A stretch of DNA of 64,000 nt from DAOUJI01 sp965237875 (GTDB lineage: Bacteria > Chloroflexota > Dehalococcoidia > Lucifugimonadales > JAGWBF01), in NCBI GenBank assembly GCA_965237875.1, contig CBDEGP010000002.1, positions 1,798,001 to 1,862,000 on the forward strand. Direction: 5' to 3'. The position numbers and the translations under genes were made by a program. Within the stretch, counting starts at the first letter, position 1, and every line of letters starts with the position of its first letter. A model generated the notes under the pieces. It was not told the DNA's origin. It worked only from the letters and a program-made list of their open reading frames with translations, and made no database searches. This document shows, piece by piece, positions 50,363 through 58,494 of the stretch.

Positions 50363-50887
50363 CTATGCGACCGCTTGGAGGAACTCGTCGGCAGTCATCA
50401 CCGTGGCCTGCCGCGGGTAGACCTTCTCAGTGAGCACTCTGTGGACCTCCGGGTCCCTGTCCGAGCAAGCGTCGGACACCACCACCAGCTTGTAGTTGAT
50501 GTCGGCTGCCCACCGCACGGTGGATAGAACACAGCCGCTGGTGGCCACTCCCATTATCACCAGCGTGTCCCGGCCCATCTCTCTCAGCTGGACGTCCAAA
50601 CCCGTGGTGGAGAAGGGGCTGGTCCGGGTCTTGGTGACGATAGTTTCTCCCTCTTCCGGGGCCACTCCTGAGTGTATGCCCAAGTCGGTGGCGTCGGCTC
50701 TGAAGTCGCCTCCCCTGTGGACCACGTAAATGACGGGGATTCCGGCCCGCCGCGCTCCTTGGAGGGTCTTGGAAGCCTGTTCGACTACTTCCTGCGGGTC
50801 TGTGGCGACGTTGTTAACGATGCGGTTCTGGAAGTCCATTATCAGGACCGCCGATTTGCTCTTGTCCAGGGCTGCTTGTTGGGTCAT
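50363..50887 (-). CDS. Isochorismatase-family cysteine hydrolase
   Basis: A 174-residue hydrolase of the isochorismatase/nicotinamidase fold. The catalytic triad is visible as Asp18 (LIMDFQ), Lys86 (TKTRTSPF) and Cys119 (GVATSGCV, with the preceding cis-peptide pair). The substrate cannot be told: amidohydrolases of small amides, biuret or peroxyureidoacrylate use the same fold. It is downstream of the flavin monooxygenase gene on the same strand, with a 45-base gap. Confidence 0.88.
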   Translation of the reverse strand: MTQQAALDKSKSAVLIMDFQNRIVNNVATDPQEVVEQASKTLQGARRAGIPVIYVVHRGGDFRADATDLGIHSGVAPEEGETIVTKTRTSPFSTTGLDVQLREMGRDTLVIMGVATSGCVLSTVRWAADINYKLVVVSDACSDRDPEVHRVLTEKVYPRQATVMTADEFLQAVA

Positions 50888-50932
50888 GTCTCACCCCATG
50901 TTCTGTTGGTTGAAAACGGGCGGCTGCCAGGG

Positions 50933-52096
50933 TTAGTCGTAGGGCTGCAGCTTTATTTCGTGAAGGGCCGGAATCACTTCCGTGGCTAGCAGTTCGATGG
51001 AGCGCATGACGTCGCTGTGGGGCATGGCTCCTTCGTTCCCGTATATGTGCAGGTAGCCGGGGTTCAGCCTGTCAATCACGTTGCTCAGCCTTCTGATAAC
51101 GTCGTCGGGCGTGCCGACGATGATGTTGTCCACCTCTTGAAGCTCCTCGTAGCTCATCTTCTTGCCGAAAGAGGAGGCTCCCGGCAGAGTCTTCTGGAGG
51201 CCGAACGCCTGCCGGGACTGGTACCCCGGCGGGTCGTTGTGTTCCCTTGGACCTTTCTGGCGGTGGTCGTCGGTCCACATGAAGTGGCGGCCCACCTCTT
51301 CGGCCTTCTCCTTTGTGTCGGCCACGAACACCTTGAGGAGGTAGCCAAAGTGTTCTGGTTGGGCCTGGAAACCGGCCTCGCGGGCGGTGTCGATGTAGAC
51401 CTGGCGAAGGAACTCGGTGTGGTGGAGCAGTGAACCCAGGTTCATGTAGGGAATCTTGTGGCTGGCGGCCCATGCGACGCTTTCCGGGCTGGAGAACCCG
51501 GGGAACCAGACCTCCGGATGGGGCTTCTGCACCGGCAGCACCCACGGGTTGACAGTACGGTAGTGGAAGTATTTCCCCTCGTACCTGAAGGGTCCGGGGC
51601 GTGTCCAGCACTGGAGAATCAGGTCATGGGCCTCCTCGAACCGCTCCCTGTTTTCCGTGGGGTCTATTCCGCCCTGCAAGCTCTCCACGGCTGTCCCCCG
51701 AACGAACCCCGAGATTATGCGCCCGTTGGAATAGCAGTCCAGCATGGCTATCTCTTCCGCCATCTTGATGGGGTCGTTGATGGCGATTACGTTCCCCAGG
51801 ATGGCGATGCGCCCCCTTTTAGTGATCTTGGTGATCACTGCGGCGTCAAGGTTGACCGACGGTTTCATGCACCAGTAGGAAGAATGGTGCTCGTTGGACA
51901 TGATTCCGTCGAAGCCCATCTCGTCGGCGTGGGCGTACTGCTCGTGGTACTGGTTGTATAGGACCACCGCTTTGTGGGGGTCGAAATGGGTGTTGGGGAA
52001 GCCGAGGCGACCCGAATCGTATTTCTCCAGGTCCTCGTTGGTGACGTGCCCATAGGGTTGCTCAGAGAACCAGAAGACCTCGATTTTGTCCTTCAT
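50933..52096 (-). CDS. LLM-class flavin-dependent monooxygenase
   Basis: A bacterial-luciferase-like FMN or F420 enzyme of about 387 residues. The ATG at 52096 is chosen because AAAGGAGGG stands 5-6 bases upstream; a longer frame from 52168 adds 24 residues without support. The start IEVFWFSEQPYGHV, then GFDGIMSNEHHSSYW, IAILGNVIAINDPIKMAEEIAMLDCYSNGRIISGFVRG, and NIIVGTPDDVIRRL are family marks. Such enzymes oxidise recalcitrant organic compounds and are greatly expanded in SAR202-type Chloroflexota. The nearby hydrolase and molybdenum hydroxylase suggest a catabolic neighbourhood. Confidence 0.9.
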   Translation of the reverse strand: MKDKIEVFWFSEQPYGHVTNEDLEKYDSGRLGFPNTHFDPHKAVVLYNQYHEQYAHADEMGFDGIMSNEHHSSYWCMKPSVNLDAAVITKITKRGRIAILGNVIAINDPIKMAEEIAMLDCYSNGRIISGFVRGTAVESLQGGIDPTENRERFEEAHDLILQCWTRPGPFRYEGKYFHYRTVNPWVLPVQKPHPEVWFPGFSSPESVAWAASHKIPYMNLGSLLHHTEFLRQVYIDTAREAGFQAQPEHFGYLLKVFVADTKEKAEEVGRHFMWTDDHRQKGPREHNDPPGYQSRQAFGLQKTLPGASSFGKKMSYEELQEVDNIIVGTPDDVIRRLSNVIDRLNPGYLHIYGNEGAMPHSDVMRSIELLATEVIPALHEIKLQPYD

Positions 52097-52428
52097 CGGA
52101 CCCTCCTTTGGCGGTGAATTCATCGGGCGGGAATCGCGCTGTTTTACGACTATCTTTTCCGAATGCATATTACTTGGGATTGGCCGCCATTACAATCCGA
52201 CCATCCGACGCGGGCCAACCATCCCCCCGTGACGGACCATCCCATCCACCCCGTCTTTCCGGCGGAGGCCGGAATCCATAGGGCCTCATGAGCAAGCACG
52301 GCGCCTCCAGGACTCCCGTCTAGGCGGCAGTGACGATGGGAAAGCCCATGACGGCGACCGCAATCTTGACGATGGGGAGGGTTATCGGCTACATTCTGGT
52401 CAACAAAAGATACAGAGGGGAAACAGTC

Positions 52429-52668
52429 ATGCCAATCTACGAGTATGTATGCGCCACTTGCGAGTACAAGTTTGACAAGCTGCAGTCCATGAGCGCTGTT
52501 GGGGCCGATTGTCCCCGGTGCAGCCAACCGGCCAAAAGGGCCATCTCCCTATTCGCGTCTGTCACAGCGGGGGGAGAGGGGTCCGATTTCGACTCATGCG
52601 GCATGGGCATGGGCGGCATGGGCATGGGAGCCGGGGGCTGCGGAAGCGCCTGCGGCTGCGCCCACTAG
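52429..52668 (+). CDS. FmdB-type zinc-ribbon protein with Gly/Met/Cys tail
   Basis: About 79 residues from the ATG at 52429 (MPIYEYVCATCEYKFDKLQSM), preceded by AGAGGGGAAA. Two CxxC pairs (CATC, CPRC) form the FmdB ribbon seen in putative regulators of formamidase genes. The last 25 residues are Gly, Met and Cys rich (GMGMGGMGMGAGG, then CGSACGCAH), a possible extra metal site common in this family. An upstream frame start at 52330 lacks support. Confidence 0.85.
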   Translation: MPIYEYVCATCEYKFDKLQSMSAVGADCPRCSQPAKRAISLFASVTAGGEGSDFDSCGMGMGGMGMGAGGCGSACGCAH

Positions 52669-53148
52669 AGCATCTCCGAGCCTGTTCGAGCTAAGAGAAA
52701 CCGGCGACACCCCCATTTTCGTCGCCCTTGTGCGGCCTTCCCAAGACCATAGTGATTCCGAACGACCGACCTGTCATTCCGAGCGGAGTGAGGAATCTAA
52801 GGAAGTTGTTCGGAGTCATGACGCAATTCGACTGACAGGCTCTTCCTTTGAGGCGTTGCACTTCCGACGGCCCCGGTTTGTAGGCAAGGATTTGAGATTC
52901 CTCACTGCGCTGCGCTCCGTTCGGAATGACATTGTCACTATGCCGCGTTCAGAATGACTTGGGGAGTAACGGCAGTGAGGCGGGGTGACGTACATTCCAG
53001 CGTGAACACGCCCTAGCCAGCTCGCGCGGTCAACCACGTACAGCCGGCCTAAGTTCAAGGCCGCGCCTAGGCTAGCGACACAGCATCCATGACTACCCTG
53101 AAGGGGAGGGTCATGCGATCATGGGTCCCGTCTCTAACGCAGTGTGGC
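52669..53148. repeat. Gene-free stretch with a large palindromic repeat (52773-52930)
   Basis: GTCATTCCGAGCGGAGTGAG... (52773-52798) is complementary, with small insertions, to 52895-52930, which ends in TTCGGAATGAC. The arms enclose about 95 unrelated bases. A further copy of the end motif (TTCAGAATGAC) follows at 52948. The element belongs to the family at 31711 and 40825. From 52960 to 53148 nothing is recognised. Confidence 0.6.
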
Positions 53149-55476
53149 TCAGGCGTCGGAGTCGCCGTTGCTCCAGAGAGCTTCCAGCACTTTGCCCGGG
53201 GACATCGGGAGGGACCTCATGCGGACTCCCACGGCGTCAGATATGGCGTTGGACAGGGCGGCCATAGGCGGCACTATCGGGACCTCGCCCACTCCTCTTA
53301 CGCCATAGGGGTGTCCGTCGTTGGGAACTTCCACGATCACCGTGTCGATCATGGGAAGGTCCAGGCTGGTGGGCATGCGATAGTCAAGGAAGCTGGAGTT
53401 CATGAGCTCGCCCTTGTCGCTCATGTAATACTCTTCGTTCAACGCCCAGCCGATGCCCTGGACTGCGCCTCCCTGCATCTGGCCCTCCACGTAGGAGGGG
53501 TGGATGGCCTTGCCTGCGTCCTGCAACGCCGTGTAGCGGAGGATGTCCACCTTGCCGGTGTCCGGGTCCACCTCGACGTCAACAATGTGCAGTGCGAAAG
53601 CGTTTCCAACCCTTCGCGGAGACACGTTGGCCTTTCCGACAATGGGACCGCCCGTGGCGTTGAGCCGGGCCGCCAACTGGCTGAAGGTAAGCTTGAGCTC
53701 CGAGTCCGACTTGTGGGAAATAACCCCGTCGGCGTCCGAGTACTCCACGTCCTCGGTGGACACGTCCCAGATTTTAGCTGCCCGCTCTATCATCTGGCGC
53801 TTCACGTCGAGGGCGGCCTCATAGCAAGCCCAGCCGGTCTTGAAAGCGACGCCGCTGCCTCCGGTGGTGGAGGTGAACCCCACCGTGTCGGTGTCCCCAA
53901 CCTGGGGTTTTACGTCTTCCGCCCCGATTCCCAGGACCTCGGCCACGTGCATGGCGGCCACGGCTCGGCTGCCGCCGATGTCCGGGGACCCCTCCACGAG
54001 ACTTATAGTGCCGTCGGCGTTGACGCTGGCCGTTGCGCTGGCGGGACCGGTCCCGTTGAACCAGAACCCCGCGGCTATTCCCCGGCCTCTGTTGGGACCC
54101 TCCAGCTTGGACTTGTAGTGGTCGTGTTCCTTGGCGGCTTCGACCATCTCCAGGAATCCTATTCTTCCGAACCTGGGGCCGGTCACCCAGCGCGTCCCTT
54201 CCTTGGAACCGTTGAGAGCTCGGAATTCCAGCTGGTCTATATTCAACGTTTCGCATATCTCGTCAACCACAGACTCCATGGCGAACGCCGCCGCCGGAGA
54301 GCCCGGAGCGCGATATGCGGCCGTCTTGGGCTTGTTCAGCAGCACGTCCGCGCCGTGGACCCGGGCATTGGCGATGTCGTACATGCCATATATGCACATC
54401 GCCCCTATTCCCACCGGAGAGCCGGGGAAAGCGCCCGCCTCATAGGCTAAATAGGAGTCGGCCGCGATGATTCTGCCGTCTTTCGTGACCCCCAGCTTGA
54501 CCTTCATGTATCCGCCGGACGTTGGGCCGGTGCCCTCGAACACTTCCGTGCGGTTCATCGTTATCTTGACGGGATGGCCGGTCTTCTTGGAGAGGGTTGC
54601 CGCAACAGGCTCCAGGTAGACCAGAGTCTTGCCGCCGAACCCTCCTCCGATCTCCATGGGAATGACCTTTATCCTGGACACGGGGATGTCCAGGAGCTGG
54701 GCAGTCTGCTCCCGCACCGCAAAATGGCCCTGGGTCGAGCACCAGATGGTCAGGTTGTCGTCGGCGCCCCAATGGACGGTTGTGGACTGCGGCTCGATGT
54801 ACCCCTGATGCACCGAGGCGGTGTCGAACTCCCTTTCCACCACCAGGTCGGCTTCCTTGAACCCCTGCTCCACGTCGCCGATTTCGTAGATGAAATCGTT
54901 GGCGACGTTGGTGGCGTTCGACGCGTCGGCGTCCTCGTCTCGATACCCTCCCATGCGCAGGGCAGGGTTGTTCAGGTTGGCCAGCTTCTCATGGAGGATG
55001 GGCGCCCCCTCATCCATCGCGCTAATGACGTCCACCACGGAAGGCAGGACCTCGTATTGGACGTCGATGGCCGACAGGGCCTCCTCGGCTTCATGGGCGC
55101 TGGCGGCCGCCACTGCGGCGACCGCATGGCCTTTGTAGAGGACTTTGCCGTTAGCCAGGCAGTTGTTGCTCAGGAATAGGGGGTTGTGCATGGCGCCTTC
55201 TCCCAGGTCCATGACCCTGCCCGAAGGCTGGGGAAGGTCCTCTGCGGTCACGACCGCCCGCACGCCGGGCATGGCGAGAGCCCTGGAGCAGTCTATGGAC
55301 TTGATTCGGGCGTGGGCATATGGGCTCCTGAGGACCTTGGCGTGGAGCAGGTCGGGGAGGCTGATGTCGGCCCCGTACCTGGCCCTGCCGGTCACCTTGT
55401 CGGTCCCGTCGTGACGGATGGGTCTGCTGCCCACCACCCTGTACTCGGTGTTCGAAAGCACAATGTTGGAAGTCAT
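53149..55476 (-). CDS. Xanthine dehydrogenase family molybdopterin-binding subunit
   Basis: The 775-residue catalytic subunit of a molybdenum hydroxylase. Cofactor-binding and active-site motifs include GGGFGGKT (about 280-287), AYRAPGSPAAAFAMESVVDEI and, near the C-terminus, GVRGVGEVPIVPP, whose Glu is the catalytic base. The AYRAPG form fits xanthine- or aldehyde-oxidase-like enzymes and not the AYRCSFR of CO dehydrogenase. It is third in the operon FAD subunit, 2Fe-2S subunit, molybdenum subunit, about 225 bases after the second. The substrate is likely an N-heterocycle or aldehyde. Confidence 0.92.
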   Translation of the reverse strand: MTSNIVLSNTEYRVVGSRPIRHDGTDKVTGRARYGADISLPDLLHAKVLRSPYAHARIKSIDCSRALAMPGVRAVVTAEDLPQPSGRVMDLGEGAMHNPLFLSNNCLANGKVLYKGHAVAAVAAASAHEAEEALSAIDVQYEVLPSVVDVISAMDEGAPILHEKLANLNNPALRMGGYRDEDADASNATNVANDFIYEIGDVEQGFKEADLVVEREFDTASVHQGYIEPQSTTVHWGADDNLTIWCSTQGHFAVREQTAQLLDIPVSRIKVIPMEIGGGFGGKTLVYLEPVAATLSKKTGHPVKITMNRTEVFEGTGPTSGGYMKVKLGVTKDGRIIAADSYLAYEAGAFPGSPVGIGAMCIYGMYDIANARVHGADVLLNKPKTAAYRAPGSPAAAFAMESVVDEICETLNIDQLEFRALNGSKEGTRWVTGPRFGRIGFLEMVEAAKEHDHYKSKLEGPNRGRGIAAGFWFNGTGPASATASVNADGTISLVEGSPDIGGSRAVAAMHVAEVLGIGAEDVKPQVGDTDTVGFTSTTGGSGVAFKTGWACYEAALDVKRQMIERAAKIWDVSTEDVEYSDADGVISHKSDSELKLTFSQLAARLNATGGPIVGKANVSPRRVGNAFALHIVDVEVDPDTGKVDILRYTALQDAGKAIHPSYVEGQMQGGAVQGIGWALNEEYYMSDKGELMNSSFLDYRMPTSLDLPMIDTVIVEVPNDGHPYGVRGVGEVPIVPPMAALSNAISDAVGVRMRSLPMSPGKVLEALWSNGDSDA

Positions 55477-55700
55477 TCCCGCCTCACTTTCCTGTGTTTC
55501 CAGCGGACGCCGGAATCCAGAGTCCCTACTATGACATAGGAGGCCTGTGTTAACCGACAGACCTCCCTCATCCTATGACTAACCGTATCCCACGGATGAA
55601 ACTTACTCCCTCGCCTTTGACGAAGCCTTTGCGCTCGCTGCCCAGTTCACCCCCATCTCAATCTTCCCCCTCAAGGGGAAGAGGTTTGGCTGAGGGCGGC

Positions 55701-56183
55701 CTAGCTTGCGGCTTTAATCTTGTCGCGGGCGTCCATCACGGCGCGGATTATCTTGTCGTAGCCCGTGCAACGGCACAGGTTGCCGGCCAGCCAGTGGCGT
55801 ATCCGCCCCTCGTCGGGGTCGGGCTCGGCCTCCAGAAGCGCCTTGGAGGCCACTATGAACCCAGGCGTGCAAATGCCGCACTGGAGAGCGGCGTTTTCCA
55901 GGAAGGCGGTCTGCACAGGGTGAAGGCCGTCCACGCTGGCTACTCCCTCTATGGTGGTGATCTCCCTGCCCTGGGCTTCAACGGCCAGAACAAGGCACGA
56001 AGTTACGATGCGGCCGTCCCACATCACGGTGCAAGCGCCGCAGTTGCCGTCGTTGCAACCCTCTTTGGTGCCCGTCATGCCGAGAACGTCCCGGAGGACT
56101 TCCAGGATGCTTTGCCGGGCCTCGCACAGGAAGTCTACGTCTTCGCCGTTTATCTTGGTCTGAATATGTATCTTTCCGGCCAT
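55701..56183 (-). CDS. 2Fe-2S subunit of xanthine-dehydrogenase-type enzyme
   Basis: A 160-residue electron-transfer subunit with two 2Fe-2S clusters: the plant-ferredoxin type GTKEGCNDGNCGACTV...SC and the alpha-helical type QCGICTPGFIVAS...CRCTGYDKI. It passes electrons from the molybdenum site to the FAD subunit. It starts 2 bases after the FAD-subunit gene ends and has an AGGAGGC before its ATG. Confidence 0.95.
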   Translation of the reverse strand: MAGKIHIQTKINGEDVDFLCEARQSILEVLRDVLGMTGTKEGCNDGNCGACTVMWDGRIVTSCLVLAVEAQGREITTIEGVASVDGLHPVQTAFLENAALQCGICTPGFIVASKALLEAEPDPDEGRIRHWLAGNLCRCTGYDKIIRAVMDARDKIKAAS

Positions 56184-56185
56184 CT

Positions 56186-57061
56186 TTAAGCCTCCTTAGC
56201 TCGGTCTACGGCGCCCCTAAGGGTGCGCCTGGTCAGCACGCCCACGAGATGCTTGCGTTGTTTGATGGTGCCTCGCATGTCGTTGATGGGCTTGGCGGCC
56301 TCCATTGCCGCTTCCGCGGCGGCTTCAAAGTTGGCGTCGCTGGCTTCCTTGCCAACCAGGGCCTCTCCAGCCTCTTTCACGAAAAGGGGCGTTGGGGCCA
56401 CTGACGCCAGCGCAACCCTGGCCGACGTGATGGTCTTCTTATCGGAGTCCAAAACCACCGACGACCCCACTCCGGCTATGGCGATGTCCATTTCGTTGCG
56501 CGGTATGAACCGCAGGTAGTGGGCGCCGGCGTTCTGCCCGGGAGTGGGCATCTTGATGGACACCAGTATTTCGCCGTCGTTGAGCACATTCTGCCCAGGC
56601 GCTGTGCAGAAGTCTTCCACCGCTATCTCGCGGGCGCCGTTGGGTCCGGCGACTACGGCCACAGCCCCCAGCATGATCAGGGGCGGGATGCAGTCGGCGC
56701 TGGGCGCCGCGTTGCACAGGTTGCCGCCGATGCTGGCCCTGCCCTGTATCTGGATGCCGCCAATCATGGCGGCGGCGTCTATCAGGCCCGGGTACAGCCT
56801 GCTCACCGTCTCGTCCTGGTATATGAGGTAGCAGGGAGTGGCGGCGCCTACGGTAAGTCCGGTCCCCGGGTCATACGTCAAGGCGTTGGTTTCCGGGATG
56901 TCTTTGACGTCCACCACAAGGTCCGCGCTTCTGCGTCCTACTCGCAGCTGGACCAGCAGGTCAGTTCCTCCGGCCAGAGCGCGGGCTTGGCCGCCCTTCT
57001 CTGCCATCAAGGTCACGGCTTCGTCCACCGTTCTCGCGGATTTGAACTCGAAGTCTCGCAA
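56186..57061 (-). CDS. FAD-binding subunit of xanthine-dehydrogenase-type enzyme
   Basis: A 291-residue CutM/XdhB-like flavoprotein. FAD-binding motifs are ALAGGTDLLVQLRVG (about 33-47) and IQGRASIGGNLCNAAPSADCIPPLIMLGA (about 104-132). The C-terminal CO_deh_flav_C domain runs from about 180. The start is a TTG at 57061 with GAGGAGGTG 6 bases upstream, a strong ribosome-binding site. First gene of the three-subunit operon. Confidence 0.95.
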   Translation of the reverse strand: MRDFEFKSARTVDEAVTLMAEKGGQARALAGGTDLLVQLRVGRRSADLVVDVKDIPETNALTYDPGTGLTVGAATPCYLIYQDETVSRLYPGLIDAAAMIGGIQIQGRASIGGNLCNAAPSADCIPPLIMLGAVAVVAGPNGAREIAVEDFCTAPGQNVLNDGEILVSIKMPTPGQNAGAHYLRFIPRNEMDIAIAGVGSSVVLDSDKKTITSARVALASVAPTPLFVKEAGEALVGKEASDANFEAAAEAAMEAAKPINDMRGTIKQRKHLVGVLTRRTLRGAVDRAKEA

Positions 57062-57409
57062 GGATTCACCTCCTCATTTGCGGGCATGGGCATTCTCCGG
57101 TAGGGACAGCCGACAATGGGACGCCGCCCGGAACCGGTGCGGCCCTTGCATGATAATTACCCATCCCTGACGTGTCAATTTGCAATGGACGGCAAGGGTT
57201 CGCAAGAAGCCGCAGGGAGTATACCAAAAATCCGGCCCTTGGAAAACGTGCTGTGCCGGTCCAGCGCCCATGCGTCCCCAACTGCGTCCGCCTCAAGTCG
57301 CCGGGCCTCAAGCTACGGGATTGAGAACGGCCCGTTGTCCACCCGTGTTCAGGCGGCTATTATTATGAACGCACCCCCGGCCCACCGGTCTTTACTCAAG
57401 AACCGCACC
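57062..57409. other. Gene-free stretch upstream of the molybdenum hydroxylase operon
   Basis: About 350 bases that should hold the operon promoter. Short overlapping frames here lack ribosome-binding sites. I see no convincing promoter boxes, palindromes or RNA structure. Confidence 0.4.
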
Positions 57410-57637
57410 TCAACAGGAGGCCTTCCAGGTTGTAAGGATGTCGCCTCGAATCTTGACCTTGTGCCGCAGACTGCCTATCAATTCGTCTCCCGCCGGTAGA
57501 TAAGGGAGGACACGGGTGATCGGCTTGCCGTGCTTGGTGACAATCAGGCCATCGGCGTCGAGCCGGTCCAACAGCTCCAGGCGCTGTACTTGGAATGTCG
57601 CTGCTTCAATCGTATCCACATTGCCTCTCCGATTCAT
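57410..57637 (-). CDS. Phd/YefM-type antitoxin-like protein without adjacent toxin
   Basis: A 75-residue protein. RLELLDRLDADGLIVTKHGKPITRVLPYLP is the core of Phd/YefM antitoxins, and DELIGSLRHKVKIRGDILTT is the toxin-binding tail usual in these proteins when paired with VapC. The tail ends abruptly in WKASC where family members usually continue to GxxW-type ends, so a small deletion is possible. No PIN or RelE/Doc gene follows. It may be a solitary regulator or the remnant of a lost pair. Confidence 0.7.
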   Translation of the reverse strand: MNRRGNVDTIEAATFQVQRLELLDRLDADGLIVTKHGKPITRVLPYLPAGDELIGSLRHKVKIRGDILTTWKASC

Positions 57638-57736
57638 GCGGTCGCATTATACGCCTTTACGGGGCCGATGCCCGATCTTGTCCCCTCGGACGGGATGCTG
57701 CTGCCCGCAAATTAGCAGCCCGCTCGGTTGAAGCTC

Positions 57737-57765
57737 TTGCAGACGGCGCTGCGCCCTGATAAGAT
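57737..57765 (+). promoter_or_regulatory. Predicted promoter of the pyr operon
   Basis: -35 TTGCAG (57737-57742) and -10 TAAGAT (57760-57765), spacing 17. Transcription would begin near 57772, giving a leader of about 135 bases that contains the PyrR-binding hairpin and the terminator. Confidence 0.55.
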
Positions 57766-57802
57766 TCGTCCCAACCAAATAACCGAATAGGCCGAGGCCA
57801 AT

Positions 57803-57906
57803 CCTTTAAGGCAGTCCCGTGAGACTGGCAAGGCGGCTACTCAAACACCAATCCTGCACACCCGGGGAGAGGTGCAATCCTTGCCAGCAACGGCAAGGAT
57901 TTTTTC
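57803..57906 (+). promoter_or_regulatory. pyrR leader: PyrR-dependent transcription attenuator
   Basis: The segment TTTAAGGCAGTCCCGTGAG then ACTGGCAAGG (57805-57833) matches the PyrR-binding RNA loop. Its 3' arm TGGCAAGG (57826-57833) is perfectly complementary to CCTTGCCA (57879-57886), forming an antiterminator. That same segment is the left arm of a terminator, AATCCTTGCC (57876-57885) with GGCAAGGATT (57892-57901), followed by T residues to 57905. The pyrR ATG begins 2 bases later, and the AAGGA ribosome-binding site lies within the terminator's right arm. PyrR with UMP should stabilise the binding loop, free the terminator and switch off both transcription and pyrR translation. Confidence 0.88.
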
Positions 57907-58494
57907 ATGGCCGAAAGAGCTGAACAACCTACGGCAAGCGTGGTCCTGGACGCGGATGGGATCCGGAGAATCCTCTCCCGCATCGCTCATGAGATCGTGG
58001 AACGTCACCAGGGCGTCGAAGGTCTGGCGCTTGTGGGAATACGCACAAGAGGACTCCCCCTGGCCCAACGCATCACGGACGCCATACAGAGTTTCGAAAA
58101 CGCTGAAACGCCGGTTTACGAGCTGGACATACGCCCCTACAGGGACGACATCCCCAGGTCCAGGCTCAGGCCCGTGGTTGAAGGCTCGCCAATGGAGGTC
58201 GAGGGAAAGCGGATCGTACTGGTGGACGATGTTCTCTACACCGGGCGGACGGCCAGGGCGGCCCTCGACGCGCTGACGGACCTGGGCAGGCCCCAGCGAG
58301 TGCAGCTCGCTGTCCTGGTGGACAGGGGACACAGGGAGCTTCCCATCAGGGCCGACTACGTGGGAAAGAATATCCCCACAAGCCGCGGAGAGACGGTGAG
58401 AGTCCGGGTCGCCGAAGTGGACGGCAGCGACGAGGTGGTACTGGACGCCAACTCGGTCCCCCAACGGCAGTGGGAGGGCGCCGCCAATGTATAA
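57907..58494 (+). CDS. pyrR: Bifunctional pyr operon regulator/uracil phosphoribosyltransferase PyrR
   Basis: An RNA-binding regulator with a phosphoribosyltransferase fold, 195 residues. The PRPP loop VLVDDVLYTGRTARAALDAL (about 100-119) and IRTRGLPLAQRI are typical, as is LVDRGHRELPIRADYVGKNIPTS. It binds the leader RNA described upstream when UMP is plentiful. The last 8 bases overlap the start of pyrB. Confidence 0.96.
   Translation: MAERAEQPTASVVLDADGIRRILSRIAHEIVERHQGVEGLALVGIRTRGLPLAQRITDAIQSFENAETPVYELDIRPYRDDIPRSRLRPVVEGSPMEVEGKRIVLVDDVLYTGRTARAALDALTDLGRPQRVQLAVLVDRGHRELPIRADYVGKNIPTSRGETVRVRVAEVDGSDEVVLDANSVPQRQWEGAANV

Noticed and set aside
53089..54450. Long plus-strand open frame of 453 codons
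   Set aside because: It lies wholly against the molybdenum-binding subunit gene, has no ribosome-binding site and a low-complexity His/Gly/Val-rich product typical of antisense shadows in GC-rich DNA.
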